Notes: generated from the sequence alone by a model not told the origin. A stretch of DNA of 64,000 nucleotides from Phytophthora sp. 'mugwort' (GCA_033558025.1 JAUCEF010000007.1:4092001-4156000); one strand, 5' to 3'; shown: positions 42,210 to 54,290, numbered from the stretch's first letter. Numbers and translations: made by a program.

Positions 42210-44362
42210 TTACCGACTTCCTCCCCTTAAGTGGACAAACTCATATAAGAGCGACTAATCATATTGCTGTATTTTGAGGAACTCACTTAGTTCCAATATA
42301 AGCGACGCTGCAAACATATCACATCGTTCAAACTAGTTGTATACCGGTATTTACCCGAGACGATCATCATTCATTGCCCAACTGATGCAATCGCCCCCTC
42401 CAACGGAAAGCGCCGCGCTTCCTTTACAGCAAAGGAGAAGCTCAACGCTGCATGTGCGCTAGAAGAGTCGAAGGACGTTCGAAAGTTTATTAAGATGCTG
42501 TCTCCCGACCTAAGCCCTGATACCTACGAATCTCGGTGAAACTACTTTTGAAATGCTCTACTCAACGAAGCTGGCGTCGCAGCAGCAGATTCGATCGAAA
42601 GCCTTGCTAAACACTGCGCTATTGATGACATGTTGGCGAAGTCGATTCGGATGACGACATAGGAAATGAAGAGTGATAATTGTCAGTAATACGAACTATA
42701 TTATCACCCATAACTTCATTGAAACTGTTAACTGAAAAATCACCCGTCGAGGTTAGTCCACAGACACGCTACATTGCACACGCAGTTAGATTACATACCT
42801 GTGTAGATGAATACGAAAGCACAGCGTCGTCATTGCAGTCATCGCAGAGATATCTCCGCGTGCGAGTGACCAATTGCCAACAGCCTATTTGACTATATGA
42901 CTCTGATAGAAGATGTGCCTTGTGGGAGAATCTAACGAGGACCCTCTTGGAGAGGCCCTCGCACAAAACGTGTACAAGTGTCAATACCGATATAAACTGG
43001 TAAGAGGCGTTACCGTTACATCCAGCGTTCCCATCACTTTAAGATTCTGCTCTTACGACCCCAATGGAGCAAGCGGCGACCGGCCCTTTGCTGCCGAACG
43101 GGTTTCTCCCTGTGGGGCTTGTTCTGCCCGACCATGTAGTTACTGCTCTACTAGCGGAGGCCAATGAACGTACGTATGTGGGCGTTTTCAATCGCGTCGT
43201 GGCGGGGATGACTAATTTCTGTTCGCAATCATGCGTTAATCTCAGGGGGATGTCACCGTCGCTGTTAGAGTTGCAGGGAGCCCTAGAGGTAGTGATCTCG
43301 ATGATTCACCCAGGCTGATTGCCGGGTGTGTTCTCCTTCATGTATTCAAAGCCTGGCGTTATCGAACAGGAGCCCCATCATAAAGAGACCGACTAGGCAA
43401 GAGCTCGCCAACATCACCCGGACGGTGTTCCAGGGAGCATGATCTTCGCGCTAGAGCCTAACACCATGCTTCGCGTGTACACGGCTTGTTTCACAACACG
43501 AGACGACTCTAAAGTATGTGTGGTGAATATCTCAGTGGTGATTATGAGTGCTGTTCAGGGACGACCTGGCTCACAACGGCATGCCGTACACCAAGGCAAT
43601 CTCTCGACGCCACTGCTACCGGAGCTACGAGGGGGTGCGTTGGACGCCTGATGTAGTTCAAACGCGCTTCCAGAGCATGGCGAACGCCAGTATTGTGGCG
43701 TCAAGATGTTGAAGGGACCTCAGCACCGGAAACATCGTTTCTATCTGCAACAAAATTCCCAATGGGATGCTAACAGATTCTAGCGCAAGCGAGAAGGTAA
43801 GAATGGGGATTTTAAGTGTGGGATCTGCAACGCAACCTATACTCATCATAGCAGCCTGTGCGTCCACAAGATGATAGGTCATTAGGAACTTGTAGTAAGA
43901 GAGGAGTGTAATATCAAAACTACGAATCTAAGAGCCCAAACTTGACGACGTGGATCATCAGTGTACTTTATACGGCGCCTCGACACATTGAATCCGTGGG
44001 CTCTGCTCCACTGATGCAGTGCTGCCTCCGCTGCATCGTGTGAAGTGTATACAGCTTCTCGCGGGGGAGGGATGACAACGCGCTGCTGCTAATGGCTGAG
44101 CAGTTCGAATTTGGCATTCTTTCATGTTTCGTCTACAGTCTGATACCGGTATTGACTATCTCTCCCGCATGTACTTTTTGTGCGAGGACCCTCTCCAAGA
44201 GGACTCTCGTTAGATTCTCCCGTGCTTTGTATTACCGTACACACTTTTCTAAGTACACCTACGCTACTTTCGGTAATTATCGGTTACCGGAGCGTCACTT
44301 TTGGGGTGTGGTACCTTGTACCGGTACTTGACCTGTCCAATATAAGCGGAGGAAGTCGGTAA
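42210..44362. mobile_element. possible inverted-repeat-bounded element
   Basis: A 15-bp sequence TTACCGACTTCCTCC at 42210-42224 is repeated exactly in reverse complement at 44348-44362. Inside, about 66 nt at 42924-42989 match 44147-44222 in reverse complement (shared: GGGAGAATCTAACGAG, CTCTTGGAGAGG, CCTCGCACAAAA). ATACCGGTA-type motifs and CCAATATAAGCG occur near both ends. Internally, a plus-strand frame near 42400 reads KRRASFTAKEKLNAACALEE, HTH-like but weak, and 43064-43318 holds an unrecognised 84-codon frame. This may be a DNA element of about 2.15 kb with no recognised transposase. Confidence 0.4.
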
Positions 44363-44364
44363 GG

Positions 44365-45180
44365 ACATTGCGGAGACTACCATACAGTAGTATTGACTAC
44401 CACTCACTTATCTGACAAAACGTAGGAAATTCGTGTTGCAGAATCTTATTGGATGAAATTATGCTACACGGCGCCGCTTTTGTTGTCCATCATGTTGACG
44501 CTTTTCGTATGAGGACGGGAGCGACACTTATCGGCGGTAGATATCTTTGACGGAACTGCGAAACCATTGAGCACACTGACACCGACGTTCTTGCGCTTTT
44601 CGAGCAAGAATGCCTCGAAGTCCTCTGCGGTGAACTGCGAAGGTCAATCTGGCCTTCTCGAAATATTTGTGCGATTCATTTTTTGTCTCCAGTATCCATC
44701 GAGATATTGTGCGAAGGCTGCCTGCATACGCCTACTGCGTCCTTTTCAATATACAAGCATCTCGCACGTCCTTTGGCGTGACTTCCTGTGCACCCGACAC
44801 TGTCAGAGCCGAGCTGCTGGGGGCCGCTTTGCTGTTGCTGCCGATGGGCACCACAGTGCTCGTACTGCTGGGCGCCGAGATGTGGCCGGGCCCTGTCGTT
44901 GGGCTGCGGGTGACTCACCGAGAGACTCACTAGTGGTGAGTCTCTCGGGGAGGCTTGGGAAGTCGCGGGATTTTGACGAATGGGGATGCATTATCATCCG
45001 TCGGATTCCAATCCGCGCCAATGCGTATGACAGTTAAAACAGTGGCCATTTTCTTACGACCCCATACAAACAAGTAGATAACGCCTACGAAACAGCGACA
45101 ATCCGTTTCAGAATGAGAGGTGGTGCGGTTTTTCTCTCCTGTTTTAAAAACGTTTTTTTTTAATAAGGTTTACATTAACA
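44365..45180. other. no gene recognised; short perfect hairpin
   Basis: No supported gene. At 44918-44948 CCGAGAGACTCAC is inverted exactly around a 5-nt loop (TAGTG), a 13-bp stem. Confidence 0.5.
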
Positions 45181-45189
45181 TCAATCTAA

Positions 45190-46730
45190 CTATAGTCTGG
45201 AGTGATAGACGGGGGCGAAGCGGCTACGATTGCAGCTGTTGCTGATGAGCACGAGACCCTTGTAGGAAGTCTTCCTCCCATTCAAGCTGCTGTTTGCCCA
45301 TATGCGAGTTCTTGAAGTTGTTGCCCCTGCTGGGTTGGATGACAAGTCCATGCAGCTCTATAGGATCAAGAACGCAGCGTTCAGAACCCGAGGAGGGAGC
45401 TCCCAGTATGCTCCTGTCGTTGTTGCGATGATCTCGTCAATTTTGTGCGCTGTCTTTTCTTTCTGGCTCGCTTAAATAGCCGCAAAAAGACCCAGGTCAC
45501 AGCAATTGAGGTCTGGACTGTTTGGCGGCTGGTGTCCCATATCGACTTCCAAACCACAGCTCGCTACACAAGCAGCTAAAAGCTGGCGTCTGAGGGGGAG
45601 ATGTGTGGTGGCACATTGTCTTTTTGCAAAATCATGCGGTCACGTCTTTGCCGCCTAGCTTGAATTGACGGTAGCACCTCTGCCAATAGTTTCTCCCTGT
45701 AGGTTGTCTTTGTCACTAACACTCCTTTTGTCTCGAAAGTTCCTGCAGACCTGCGTGCATTCGATCGTACAGCAGCAATATTCTTCGTAAAGCACATATT
45801 CCTAGCTTTCCATCAAACAGAGTTCTCGTCGGGCCGAGTCATCGGCCTGCTCACAGCGGCCAGCATCATGGCTCGCGTATCAAAGCGTCGACTCTTCACT
45901 GGGCGCGTCGGTCCCGGTTCGTCCGGCAGCGGCTGGTAACAACGTCGCGGTTGCGTAATGTAGAAAATCGCTTCGTCTAAATGGACTGTGTTGTCCATGC
46001 CTGACAACTACATTGACATTCGGTCAACGTGCCCGATGCAGTAGGTCTATCATGCACTCTTGTTAGCCTCAACTCACGGAAGAGCGCTGCCGGCGGCAGG
46101 CCTCACAAGAAACAGCTGCAGTTTGAAAGGTTAAACGACGCGCAACAGGTATTCTTCGCAGAAACTAGAGCGCGTTCTGCGGTCTTGGTGCCGTATTCCG
46201 CTGTTGGGTAGTAGCGATATGGATCGGTAGGTACCTGACCGTTGCCACTCGAGCAACGCGCGATTCAAAACGCGACACGCTGTGTTGATGTGGAGACCAA
46301 GTTGAGCCGCAACCTCTCTCGTTGAACTTTTTTGTGGAACGCCGCCCTTCAACCGCGCCAACAGACACTGCACCAGAACGGCAAGATCAAGGGCCGATAA
46401 ATTACTCGACCGACGCTGGTGAGATAACGCCATAAGAGACGAAGTGGCCGAGTTGGAGATGTTGGCAATCATTGGCAGCTGCGACCCGACCGACATAGAC
46501 ACCGTCGGCGGCGGTCTAACGTATCCCATCGGCATGAAGTCCATGACGGGTCCCGGCGGACCACGGACAGCACGGGCTGCTCGGACGCAACCGCAGCACA
46601 GACTGCAGCACTGGTAGCAGCTGCAACGGAACGGGCAGCAGGGAAGGCATCGGCGGTGGCCTGGCCGACACTGACGTCGTAGGCGGCAAGGTTATCAGAG
46701 GTCTTGTCGTAGTGGGCTTGGCCATGGTTA
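45190..46730 (-). pseudogene. mariner/Tc1-type transposase, decayed
   Basis: On the minus strand in order: an N-terminal DNA-binding part, NLSALDLAVLVQCLLARLKG, then STREVAAQLGLHINTACRVL and NRALLEWQRSG (46440-46230); the first catalytic Asp region, HLDEAIFYITQPRRCYQPLP and KSRRFDTRAMMLAAVSRP (45985-45850); KGVLVTKTTYREKLLAEVLP and LQKDNVPPHISPSDASF (45740-45580), where the second Asp sits in QKDN; then NSPDLNCCDLGLFAAI (about 45525-45480), the third-Asp motif. Frames shift between the blocks and the coding is dead. Terminal inverted repeats were not identified. An alternative frame supplies a Pro-rich N-terminus from about 46730. Confidence 0.8.
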
Positions 46731-46909
46731 GTTGGTCGACCTGGGTGAAGAGGGGCGAAGGTTTAACTGTGTCGTCCATTCTGACAGCGAAGGCTTGCCA
46801 ACGAATCAACGTTGGGCAGTTTGACGCGAAAACGTGGCATCCAGTCAAGCTGCGCACACCAAATGGATTACAGCGCTGCGTTGCGCTTTCTGGCACTACT
46901 ACTTTCACC

Positions 46910-47480
46910 TACTTCTGGTAATCATTGAGGTTAAGATTGCGGACTATTCCATAGCCACCTCTTAATCTGAGACGGAGTGGTACTGTATGGTATTTGGGGC
47001 TTGTTTGGCTGATGGTTACCATACCAACAAAAAGGTAAAAGTCGCCTTCAAGTTGGTTAGCCAAACGTAATAGGTTTATGTATAGTATGTCAGAAATGAA
47101 CTCGAGAACCACAACAGCGAGGTAGGTTTTGGGCTCTGTATCGATAGAGACCTGTGTCTTTGACAATGCCGTCACCACCCAGAACAAGCGAGCAGCACGT
47201 GCGACGGCAGGACCACGCATTGTAGCACGGGGTCGAAAGCATCGATTCAAGGTCAATAGAAGCCGCAAGGTATTTACATTCATACGGATATCATGATGCA
47301 TTAAACCCCGCAGCAGTGTAGGATGTTCCGTGTTCAGTTTCTTGTCATCCCGTATAAAATTAATGTGTGTCTATGTTACCATTCTGAAAATATACACGCG
47401 GTAATCTCAAGCGATTTATCTTCTTCAACATTCTGCCGGGATCATGGAACGACTCTCAAATCTTCCGGTCTCGAGTTTTG
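46910..47480. other. no gene recognised
   Basis: A 130-codon minus-strand frame at 47301-46909 has no recognisable motif. Possibly flank of the neighbouring transposon. Confidence 0.35.
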
Positions 47481-47484
47481 GTTG

Positions 47485-47800
47485 GCCAATTGACGCATGT
47501 TTACATGGCTTCCATGTGCTTGTTGACCCGGGCTACGGTATTGGCTCGCGAGTTATAGCGCCTTACAACCATGGTGGGGTTTGACACGGCTCCAGGTTCG
47601 CTACAATTTTTCTCATGTATCTACCAGGATGATTATGAAGGAGCCTTCGGGTTGTTGAAGGAGCGTTTCATATTTTTTTAAGAAGACGATGGAGGAGCAG
47701 ACGCAACAGCATCTGCGCGGATGATTGTTGCTTGCTTGGCCTTGTACAATATTTTCATCGACTTTCACGAGACAGGAATTTTAAACTCTGATGGCATGGA
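47485..47800 (+). pseudogene. PIF/Harbinger (HARBI1-like) transposase fragment
   Basis: Plus-strand pieces in several frames: VDPGYGIGSRVIAPYNHGG (about 47522-47580), where DPGYG is like the 'DAGYP/A' motif of the DDE nuclease; SRMIMKE-like FSHVSTRMIMKE (about 47615); GLLKERF (about 47650); and KTMEEQTQQHL with LYNIFIDFHETGIL-like remnants (about 47690-47785). Order and motifs fit the end of the Harbinger DDE nuclease. The first half and the third acidic residue are not preserved. Confidence 0.6.
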
Positions 47801-47959
47801 ATTTGTAAGCGGCACTACAGATGAAAGCTGGAAGTAACTTAAGGATGGAAGGACACAACATTACGAGGATAGATAGGAAAACAAAAACATTGTCATATTG
47901 CAGGACTATTTTAATAGGGTAGTCACTCAATGATAGGTGTCCGTATGGGATAGCCAGGA

Positions 47960-48785
47960 TCTTGCGTTTCAACCTTACTGCTCATTGTGTTGCCGTTCGG
48001 CTTCACGATAAGCTGCACCAGTAGTGCGTTTGTATATGCATTTGAGTCAATTGTGCTCCGTGACGCTGCACAAAAGCCTCAAAGCGCCGGTCGATTGCAC
48101 TCATAATGTCCCTATTTGGCAACTGGGGATGGCGCTGCCATGACAGCTGCCATTTGATTGAAAGCTATTCTCCATATACTTTATGCCAACTTCGGAACTA
48201 CCGTTTGTCCTCTTTGGATGGAGATGTTCGGTTCACCGACGAATCGTCAACAGCGCCATCACCGCTACCAGCTTCAACGAGTTCATTGCCAACCGGGTCG
48301 TCACTAGTCTCAATATCCGCTAGCGTCCGGCCATTCATAGGACACATGCAATGGGAAGCGTTAAAAGACTAATTGGTGGCAGCAATAATAAAGTGTAATC
48401 GATAATCTACCTCGCCCAATACTTCATCATTAGGGCCAGTCCCGGTGGCTCCGGTAGTTGGGATCTCAAGATTGTCAATAATACGGATGTCCGAGTTGTA
48501 CTCGGCCCATTATGATTTAACCGTATGATCTACCAAGCACACCACCACCACGTCACGTGCCACCTTCTTCTTGTATTGGTCAGTCGGGATGGCCTTGTCA
48601 TGCACCCGGCGCATCTCCAAAACAACCAGAAGGCACGTTCCCCTATTGTACATTTTCTTTGCCTCTCTTAAAGTGAACCGAGAACGTTTACTCAGGACAC
48701 CCTCCACCATCGCTGCGTTCCATTCAAATACGCTCTCTCTCTTGAGGCAGAATCCTTGCCTCCCTTGGTCTTTGAGGGAGGGCAC
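47960..48785 (-). pseudogene. coding remnant, possibly the Harbinger accessory ORF
   Basis: The frame at 48785-48510 reads MPSLKDQGRQGFCLKRESVF, EWNAAMVEGVLSKRSRFTLR and MRRVHDKAIPTDQYKKKVAR. In other frames it continues IRIIDNLEIPTTGATGTGPN (about 48490), MCPMNGRTLADIETSDDPVG (about 48340) and IMSAIDRRFEAFVQRHGAQL (about 48105-48045). It converges on the Harbinger nuclease fragment. Harbinger elements normally carry a second, DNA-binding ORF, so this is a candidate, but I saw no Myb motif. Confidence 0.35.
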
Positions 48786-48789
48786 GCGG

Positions 48790-49890
48790 TCTGGGCTGGC
48801 TGGGATGGGGTTTGCTCAGCGGCTTAGTCATGTGGCGATCCGCTACGAATTCAACCGCTCCCATGATGCGGCTGTCTGTTGGCGGACGACCTATTGCAGC
48901 CATATCGTGACGGTTCCGACACTTCTATACTTTCCGACACATGGGATGATTAGAAAAGATAGCACATTAAACCTGTATTACGCGAGATCAACTGGTATAT
49001 TAGGTCTAGGGCTGCTTGCCTCCCGTCTTTATATTTCCTGTCAGCTTACAAAAGGCGCTTACTAAAGCCGCAAGGAAAGTTCATCTAGAGGCATCTAGGC
49101 TAATCAAATCACCTTTTCAACATACACGCCGTTTTGAGCCCGGAGCCATGTGCACCGGTCCCGTCAAATTCATTAATGAAGGCGAAACGCCAGTAGGGAG
49201 GGACACAATTGAAAACATTTGCCCGCGAGTAACCGTTTTACAACCCCTATTGGTACATCGACGAAATACAGTGATGAAGAATGTGTGGCCGTCTATAGCC
49301 TTCTCGATTGACCTTTTTATCATCCAATGGCGGCCTTCCATATGTAGAAAAATAGACATGCCACGCATTTGTGGCTGGGCGAGACTGGGCTCGCCGACGG
49401 AACCACGACGATCTCAGGCCTCGATTTTTGCGAAGCAATATTTTTGTGGAGCTACTGCGCAGTCCTCCGACAGATGCATACTCGCGCTCCTGCAGCACCA
49501 CGCCTCCACCCCCTACCCCACACCACCCCCGCAGCGCCGTTGCTCAACAAGCAATAGCGCAGGACTCCGGCCTGAGATGTCTGTTCGAATCAGGCCGGTA
49601 CTATTGATCCCGATATGGTTGGATGCAAGAGTGTGTGCTTATGTGTGCTTGCGTGCTATTTGTTGTGTGCTGGAGATGTGTGCGCCCATGAGCTGTTTGC
49701 AGTTGTATGCGGTACGCTATGATGTCTGTGGGCACGTGAAAGTTATTGTAGCTATAACCAGTGTGGTTCTGAGGATGAACATATATTTGAATGCATAACT
49801 ATTTGTCTTACACCCGACCTACAGGGGCGAGTATGTCTTGCGTGTCAACAGATGCAGGATAAGCGATGTTTCCGATTGGAAATTGGCGCT
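48790..49890. other. no gene recognised
   Basis: A 260-codon plus-strand frame (49016-49798) is open but mixed in composition, without motifs, and ends in a TG-rich low-complexity stretch. I do not call it a gene. Confidence 0.35.
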
Positions 49891-49894
49891 TCTA

Positions 49895-50640
49895 GATCAT
49901 GATACGCTCGTCCAGGATGCCGGTCGTGGAGTGGACGTAGTGCGCGCATGACACTTCCAGCTCCCTTTGCGTTGACGACATGGGCCTTCAAGAGCGCGAG
50001 CAGTTTGGCTTCAGGGCTGCGGCTTAAGCCGACGAGTTGATCCTTGTAGTCCTTTGCGTTGCCACTAAGGATGAAGCTCGCGTCAAGGATGAAGACAACG
50101 ATCTGGCGTGACTCCGACTTCTTCTGGCGATCAGCTGAGTCCCATCTATGCGGTACACGCGTGTACCATTCGTATTAAACGGCTGAAAGGTTGGTGACTT
50201 ATTTCTTCCTGCGCTTGAGTTTCGGCTCCCGGCTTTTTCGACTGCAGGTTTCAGGGATTGTTGGGTTCAGCAAAGCCGTCTCAATTATTGTCAAGCGCGC
50301 CGCTAAGGCGTTGTTGGCGGTGATAAGTTCTTGAATGACAGCAAGGTGATCCCGTCTTGATCATGAATGTTGACTTTCGTCTTGTTGTTGTTATCATGTG
50401 GAGTAGCGCCGTCGTTCAACGCAACGGTTCAGGCGAGGCGCGTCAGCAATCGGTATATCCGCGGCTGCCAAGCATCCTTCACGCGCGTGACGATAGGGTC
50501 AGCTGGCCCAAATTTCTTTAACTGCGGGAAGTAGCGAAATTGGTACGCTGTGAGTATACGCAATACCTTGGTGTTTACGTTCCGTCCTGAGACCTGAGCA
50601 GGAGATGAAAGGCAGGCCTGCAAGCGACCTAGCCGTCCTG
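49895..50640 (-). pseudogene. uncharacterised oomycete repeat-type protein, decayed
   Basis: Minus-strand blocks in order: LTAYQFRYFPQLKKFGPADP, IVTRVKDAWQPRIYRLLTRL (50570-50430), then NKTKVNIHDQDGITLLSFKN (about 50395-50330). A coiled-coil-like HLAVIQELITANNALAARL follows (about 50355-50295), then KPKRRKK-type basic sequence, and finally SADRQKKSESRQIVVFILDA, NAKDYKDQLVGLSRSPEAKL and LALLKAHVVNAKGAGSVMRA (about 50140-49950). The pattern resembles a multi-copy family of unknown function that I associate with oomycete genomes; that is recollection, not proof. Several frame changes and stops show it is dead. Confidence 0.4.
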
Positions 50641-50689
50641 GCTAGCATGATCCAGCTCCGCAACGTCTAGGATCGTGGGCGACTCGTCC

Positions 50690-50707
50690 GCCCCCCCCCC
50701 CCCCCCA
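50690..50707. repeat. poly-C tract
   Basis: A run of about 16 C. Similar homopolymer runs occur at 57,617-57,626 (C) and 61,604-61,622 (G), the last disrupting a gypsy reverse transcriptase. Lengths in such runs are prone to sequencing error. Confidence 0.8.
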
Positions 50708-50709
50708 TC

Positions 50710-52730
50710 CGCTCAAGACTCGAGTCACTTTCCTGTCCTTGCGAGCCGTGCTAGTGATGTAGGCGAACGCCTTGTTGGTCGTTTCGTTTCCCACGGTCGA
50801 ACATCCACTGAGTAGCTACTCGGTTGTCGCCGTTCGCGTGCTGTGCACCGCCACGGCGCAAAGAGTGTGATGTTAAGGTAGCAGTGATTCCGCAGGTTCA
50901 GCTACGCGCTTGAGCATCCTGTTCACTTATGCCTGCGCCCCATCCTTACCCCGATTGGTGTATATGGCGCTCTGGTTGTTCTTTGCTTAATCTTGTGTGC
51001 TTATATTTGTACGCAGCGGAGCAACGGTACGGAAATTCCTGGACTCGAGTGTAGGCGACAGGACCGACTCTGAAACGACAGCAGGCATGGTCGATGGCAC
51101 TACAGCAACTTGAAGCATTGCCGGCTTAGCTTCCAAGAACGTATGATCGGGGCATCGGGATAGCATCTTCAGACGCAAACTCGGGCAACTGGTCAAGTAG
51201 CGCTGCGCAAGGTGCATCCTGGGTGGCCAGTGCGGCTGCGAGGACGTGCAAAGGGCACTTCAAGAATTCTTCTTGTCCGGCCCCGCAGTAGCCGAATGTA
51301 GAATATGCCGCTCGCTGATATTATCACCGCTCGTTTATCACTGACACGTGCTGTTTTGTATGGAGCCTAAGTCCGAAGAGAATCCGAAGCAGTGCCACAT
51401 TAGACACGCGAGCGCAGCATCTTGGTGGCCAGCATGTACGCGAGCTGTGCTGTACACAAAGCGAACAAGGGTCTGTAAGTCGTCCTTAGTACAAAGAGCA
51501 TCTTTATTAATCAAGCCACCTTTCTCTATTTTTAAGGAATGCCTGTCGAATGTCCTGCTTCGCTTTAGCAAGAATAACTCAGTAGGGACACGCAAGTGCG
51601 GGTATTCATTGAACAACCCCTACTTAACATTTCTATAAAACGACGTTGCCGAATAGCGTGCAGGCTTACCTTTGTTCCCTTCGTTGGGGGCGAGATAGTA
51701 GCCAAAACGATCCATAGTCGCCGCTAACCGCTTGCCGGAGTTGTTCAGGAGAATGCTAGCCTGGATGTATTCCATGTTAACATTCGCTTCCTCCAGCATC
51801 CACTTGGATGCGACAATCGCTGCGGTGCGCGCCTTCATGCTGTTCACATTCGGGGTCGCCGTTAAGCTCATGCTTCTCGATCTGCTTTCGAACTGTGTGA
51901 CCTAAACAAGTGGATGTGTGACATCGTCCTCAAGCTTCTTCCTAATCTAGGAAAGTGCCTAGTTGTCCGAATGTCGCATAGACACCAGAATTATTCATAA
52001 GACTTGATATTTTTATCAGCATATTCATATTTTGTTTCTGGTTCAGACAGATATGTGTCAGAATGTGTCGGAACGGTACGCCTTGCCCTAATAGTTACTG
52101 AAAGTACTCAATTGGAGTGATGTGATAGGCTAATATGCGATCTCATTTGGGTCTCCCACAATCCTGCAGTTCAATCTGTCGGCGAAACATACATATCCAT
52201 CTATATCATGTGCGATCTTCGCTGGGGGCTAACATCTTGCTGGTACGTATCAAACGAAGACTGTTTGAACCCGACAGATCTCTCCAAACGAGCGACTGGA
52301 AACCCTTGTTTTGCAATATTGCGACGGAACCATAGACAGAACAAGAACCGGCCATCGATATCAGCCCTATTATAATAGTGCCTCTCGAGACGGATACTGA
52401 CTGCATACACCGTATCAGGAGGAGGGGGGGGTGAAAGTCACATAAAATGACCAACGGAGGAGAGCAGTTGCGAGCGCGCGTAGCCATAGCAAACCGGCGC
52501 GGGGTGCCCGGGAAGCAGGACCACTCGGGTATTTGCGGAGGCGGGCCCAGCGCCGAACTTCATAGCAAGCCGAGCACTGTAGCAGACCGACCTTATAATA
52601 TTTTCCTCGCAGGAGCGTAGCGACTGCCTTTGCGACGCAAAGCCCACGATCGCGATTACAGCATCAGTCCGCGAGAGGGCTAGGGGTAAAGGGAGATGGG
52701 AGGCCTCACATACAAAAGTAAATTTAAACC
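50710..52730. other. no gene recognised
   Basis: Short frames on both strands. One minus-strand stretch at 51871-51620 is protein-like (AAIVASKWMLEEANVNMEYI; LNNSGKRLAATMDRFGYYLA), but its family is not recognised. Confidence 0.35.
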
Positions 52731-52735
52731 AAAAT

Positions 52736-53600
52736 GTGACGTGGCGTGAGTCGGTGCAAGCAGCCTCTGTCCTCGAGACGAGGGTATTATTGGTGAAAGG
52801 AGCCGCCAAATTATCGCTCAGTGGATTATCACAAGCTCAAGTGTGCCATAACTATGTTACATTCTGGAACCGACGGTATTCATTGAAGCCTTTATCGGCG
52901 GCATCAGAACCAACGGGTCCCGCACGTGTTTTTGATGTAGCTGGACCTATTCAAGTACCATAATTGCTCCGTGGTCGAATTTATTTCGTCTGCGACAAAA
53001 ACACAGCGCGCCTGGTGCTTCATTCCGAAAACAGGTCAGTTGGCCTTCACGTTGCCGTGTCGGTTCCGGTTAACAAGCTAGCCGAATTTTCGCTTGTGGT
53101 GGACTAGAAGCAGCGCCATCGACCGTTGCCTCTCGTAAAGAAACAAAGCCGCAAAGGCTAATTCGACCAAGCGTCCTGCTGTTCACTAGGTTTCTCGTAC
53201 ACGTGCATTAATCTTTCTTTGATGAGGCTAAAACTAAACCTAAGGGACTGCGATCGCTGTCAGCAATAGCTCAGACGCCTATCGTTGAAATTTATTTCAC
53301 ACGGCGTGCAGATGTGAGCTCCGAGAACGAAGATTATGGGACCCGTAGTGCGGCGACTGTGAAAGCACATTTGACCCCGCCGCCCAAACCCCTGAAAACA
53401 ACGGAGGTAAAACTTTTGGACCGGGAGATGATATGCCCAAGCCTAACCAGAAAAAAATAAAACCATTCCAAAAAAAAGAAGACCTGCGGGTGGATAAAGC
53501 GCTCTAGAAAGTGCCACCTCAAAGCTTGCAATCCAATGTACGACACGAAGATTGTCGTGTTTTCTGCTCGACTTGTTGAAGCTGCCTGTTGTTAAGACGC
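52736..53600 (+). pseudogene. uncharacterised coding remnant upstream of the SET fragment
   Basis: Protein-like plus-strand stretches in changing frames: VCHNYVTFWNRRYSLKPLSA (52845); RGRIYFVCDKNTARLVLHSE (about 52968-53025); TPIVEIYFTRRADVSSENED (53275-53335); PPPKPLKTTEVKLLDREMIC (about 53380-53435); KACNPMYDTKIVVFSARLVE (53520-53580). No domain recognised. It could be the N-terminal part of the protein whose SET domain follows. Confidence 0.3.
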
Positions 53601-53779
53601 GCTTGGTGATCGTCGTACGAAGGGCGCTGCTACGAGACACTCGCGGCAGGGCTTCCGTCTGGATGCAACGAATAGAGCATTCTGAAGCGGTTGATATGTC
53701 AATGGAGCTAATGAATTGCCGAAAGGTGTGTGAACGAAGGTCTCGTGAAGACGTTCAGCCTGTGGCCAAAGATGGGTAG

Positions 53780-54290
53780 GAGGAATTTGAAACGTGTGTC
53801 GGCGCTTGCGAACAGCAGGAAATGGGGTGGTCGCGACGTGGCCACGTACTGTCACGTGGATTTCGCCTGTTGCGACTCGAGGCACATCGTGTTAGTCATT
53901 AAACACAACGGCAATACCGGATAAGAGTTCAGCAGCAGATCATCCAGCGCCGGATTTTTTTACTCGCCGGCTGGAGGGATTGGAATTCGCACAACTAGTC
54001 CTAATGTCGTCGGTGTGGCTGTTGGAAAGTATGCTGGTGAGCTCAACCATTTCCGAAGTCGAAGCATGGCACTTAATGCTGCTCGCCACTTTGTCCTGCA
54101 GAACAGAAGTATATCTATATAAAACCAAAGCGCGTTGGAAATACTGTACGCTTTGTGAACCACAACGGCAACGCGAACTGCCACATTGGTGAGATGAGCA
54201 CAGTGCCGAAGTGCATATCGCTGAGATTATCACGAAACCAATAAGCGCTGACGATGAGTTAATTGTCTGCCATGGAGGCAACCTGTGATT
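53780..54290 (+). pseudogene. SET-domain (histone-lysine methyltransferase-like) remnant
   Basis: Plus-strand SET signatures in order and in shifting frames: VVGVAVGKYAGELNHF (about 54005-54055), like 'G..VGEY.GEL'; NTVRFVNHNGNANCHIGEM (about 54135-54195), like the catalytic 'RF.NHSC.PNC' motif but with the Cys of HSC replaced (NHNGN); and AEIITKPISADDELIVCHGG (about 54215-54275), like 'T...I.AGDEL..DYG'. The aligned spacing fits one SET domain. The altered motif and the frameshifts mean it is inactive. Confidence 0.6.

Noticed and set aside
49016..49798. 260-codon plus-strand open frame
   Set aside because: Composition is uneven, with a TG-rich simple stretch at the end and no domain. Length alone is not enough in this repeat-rich region.
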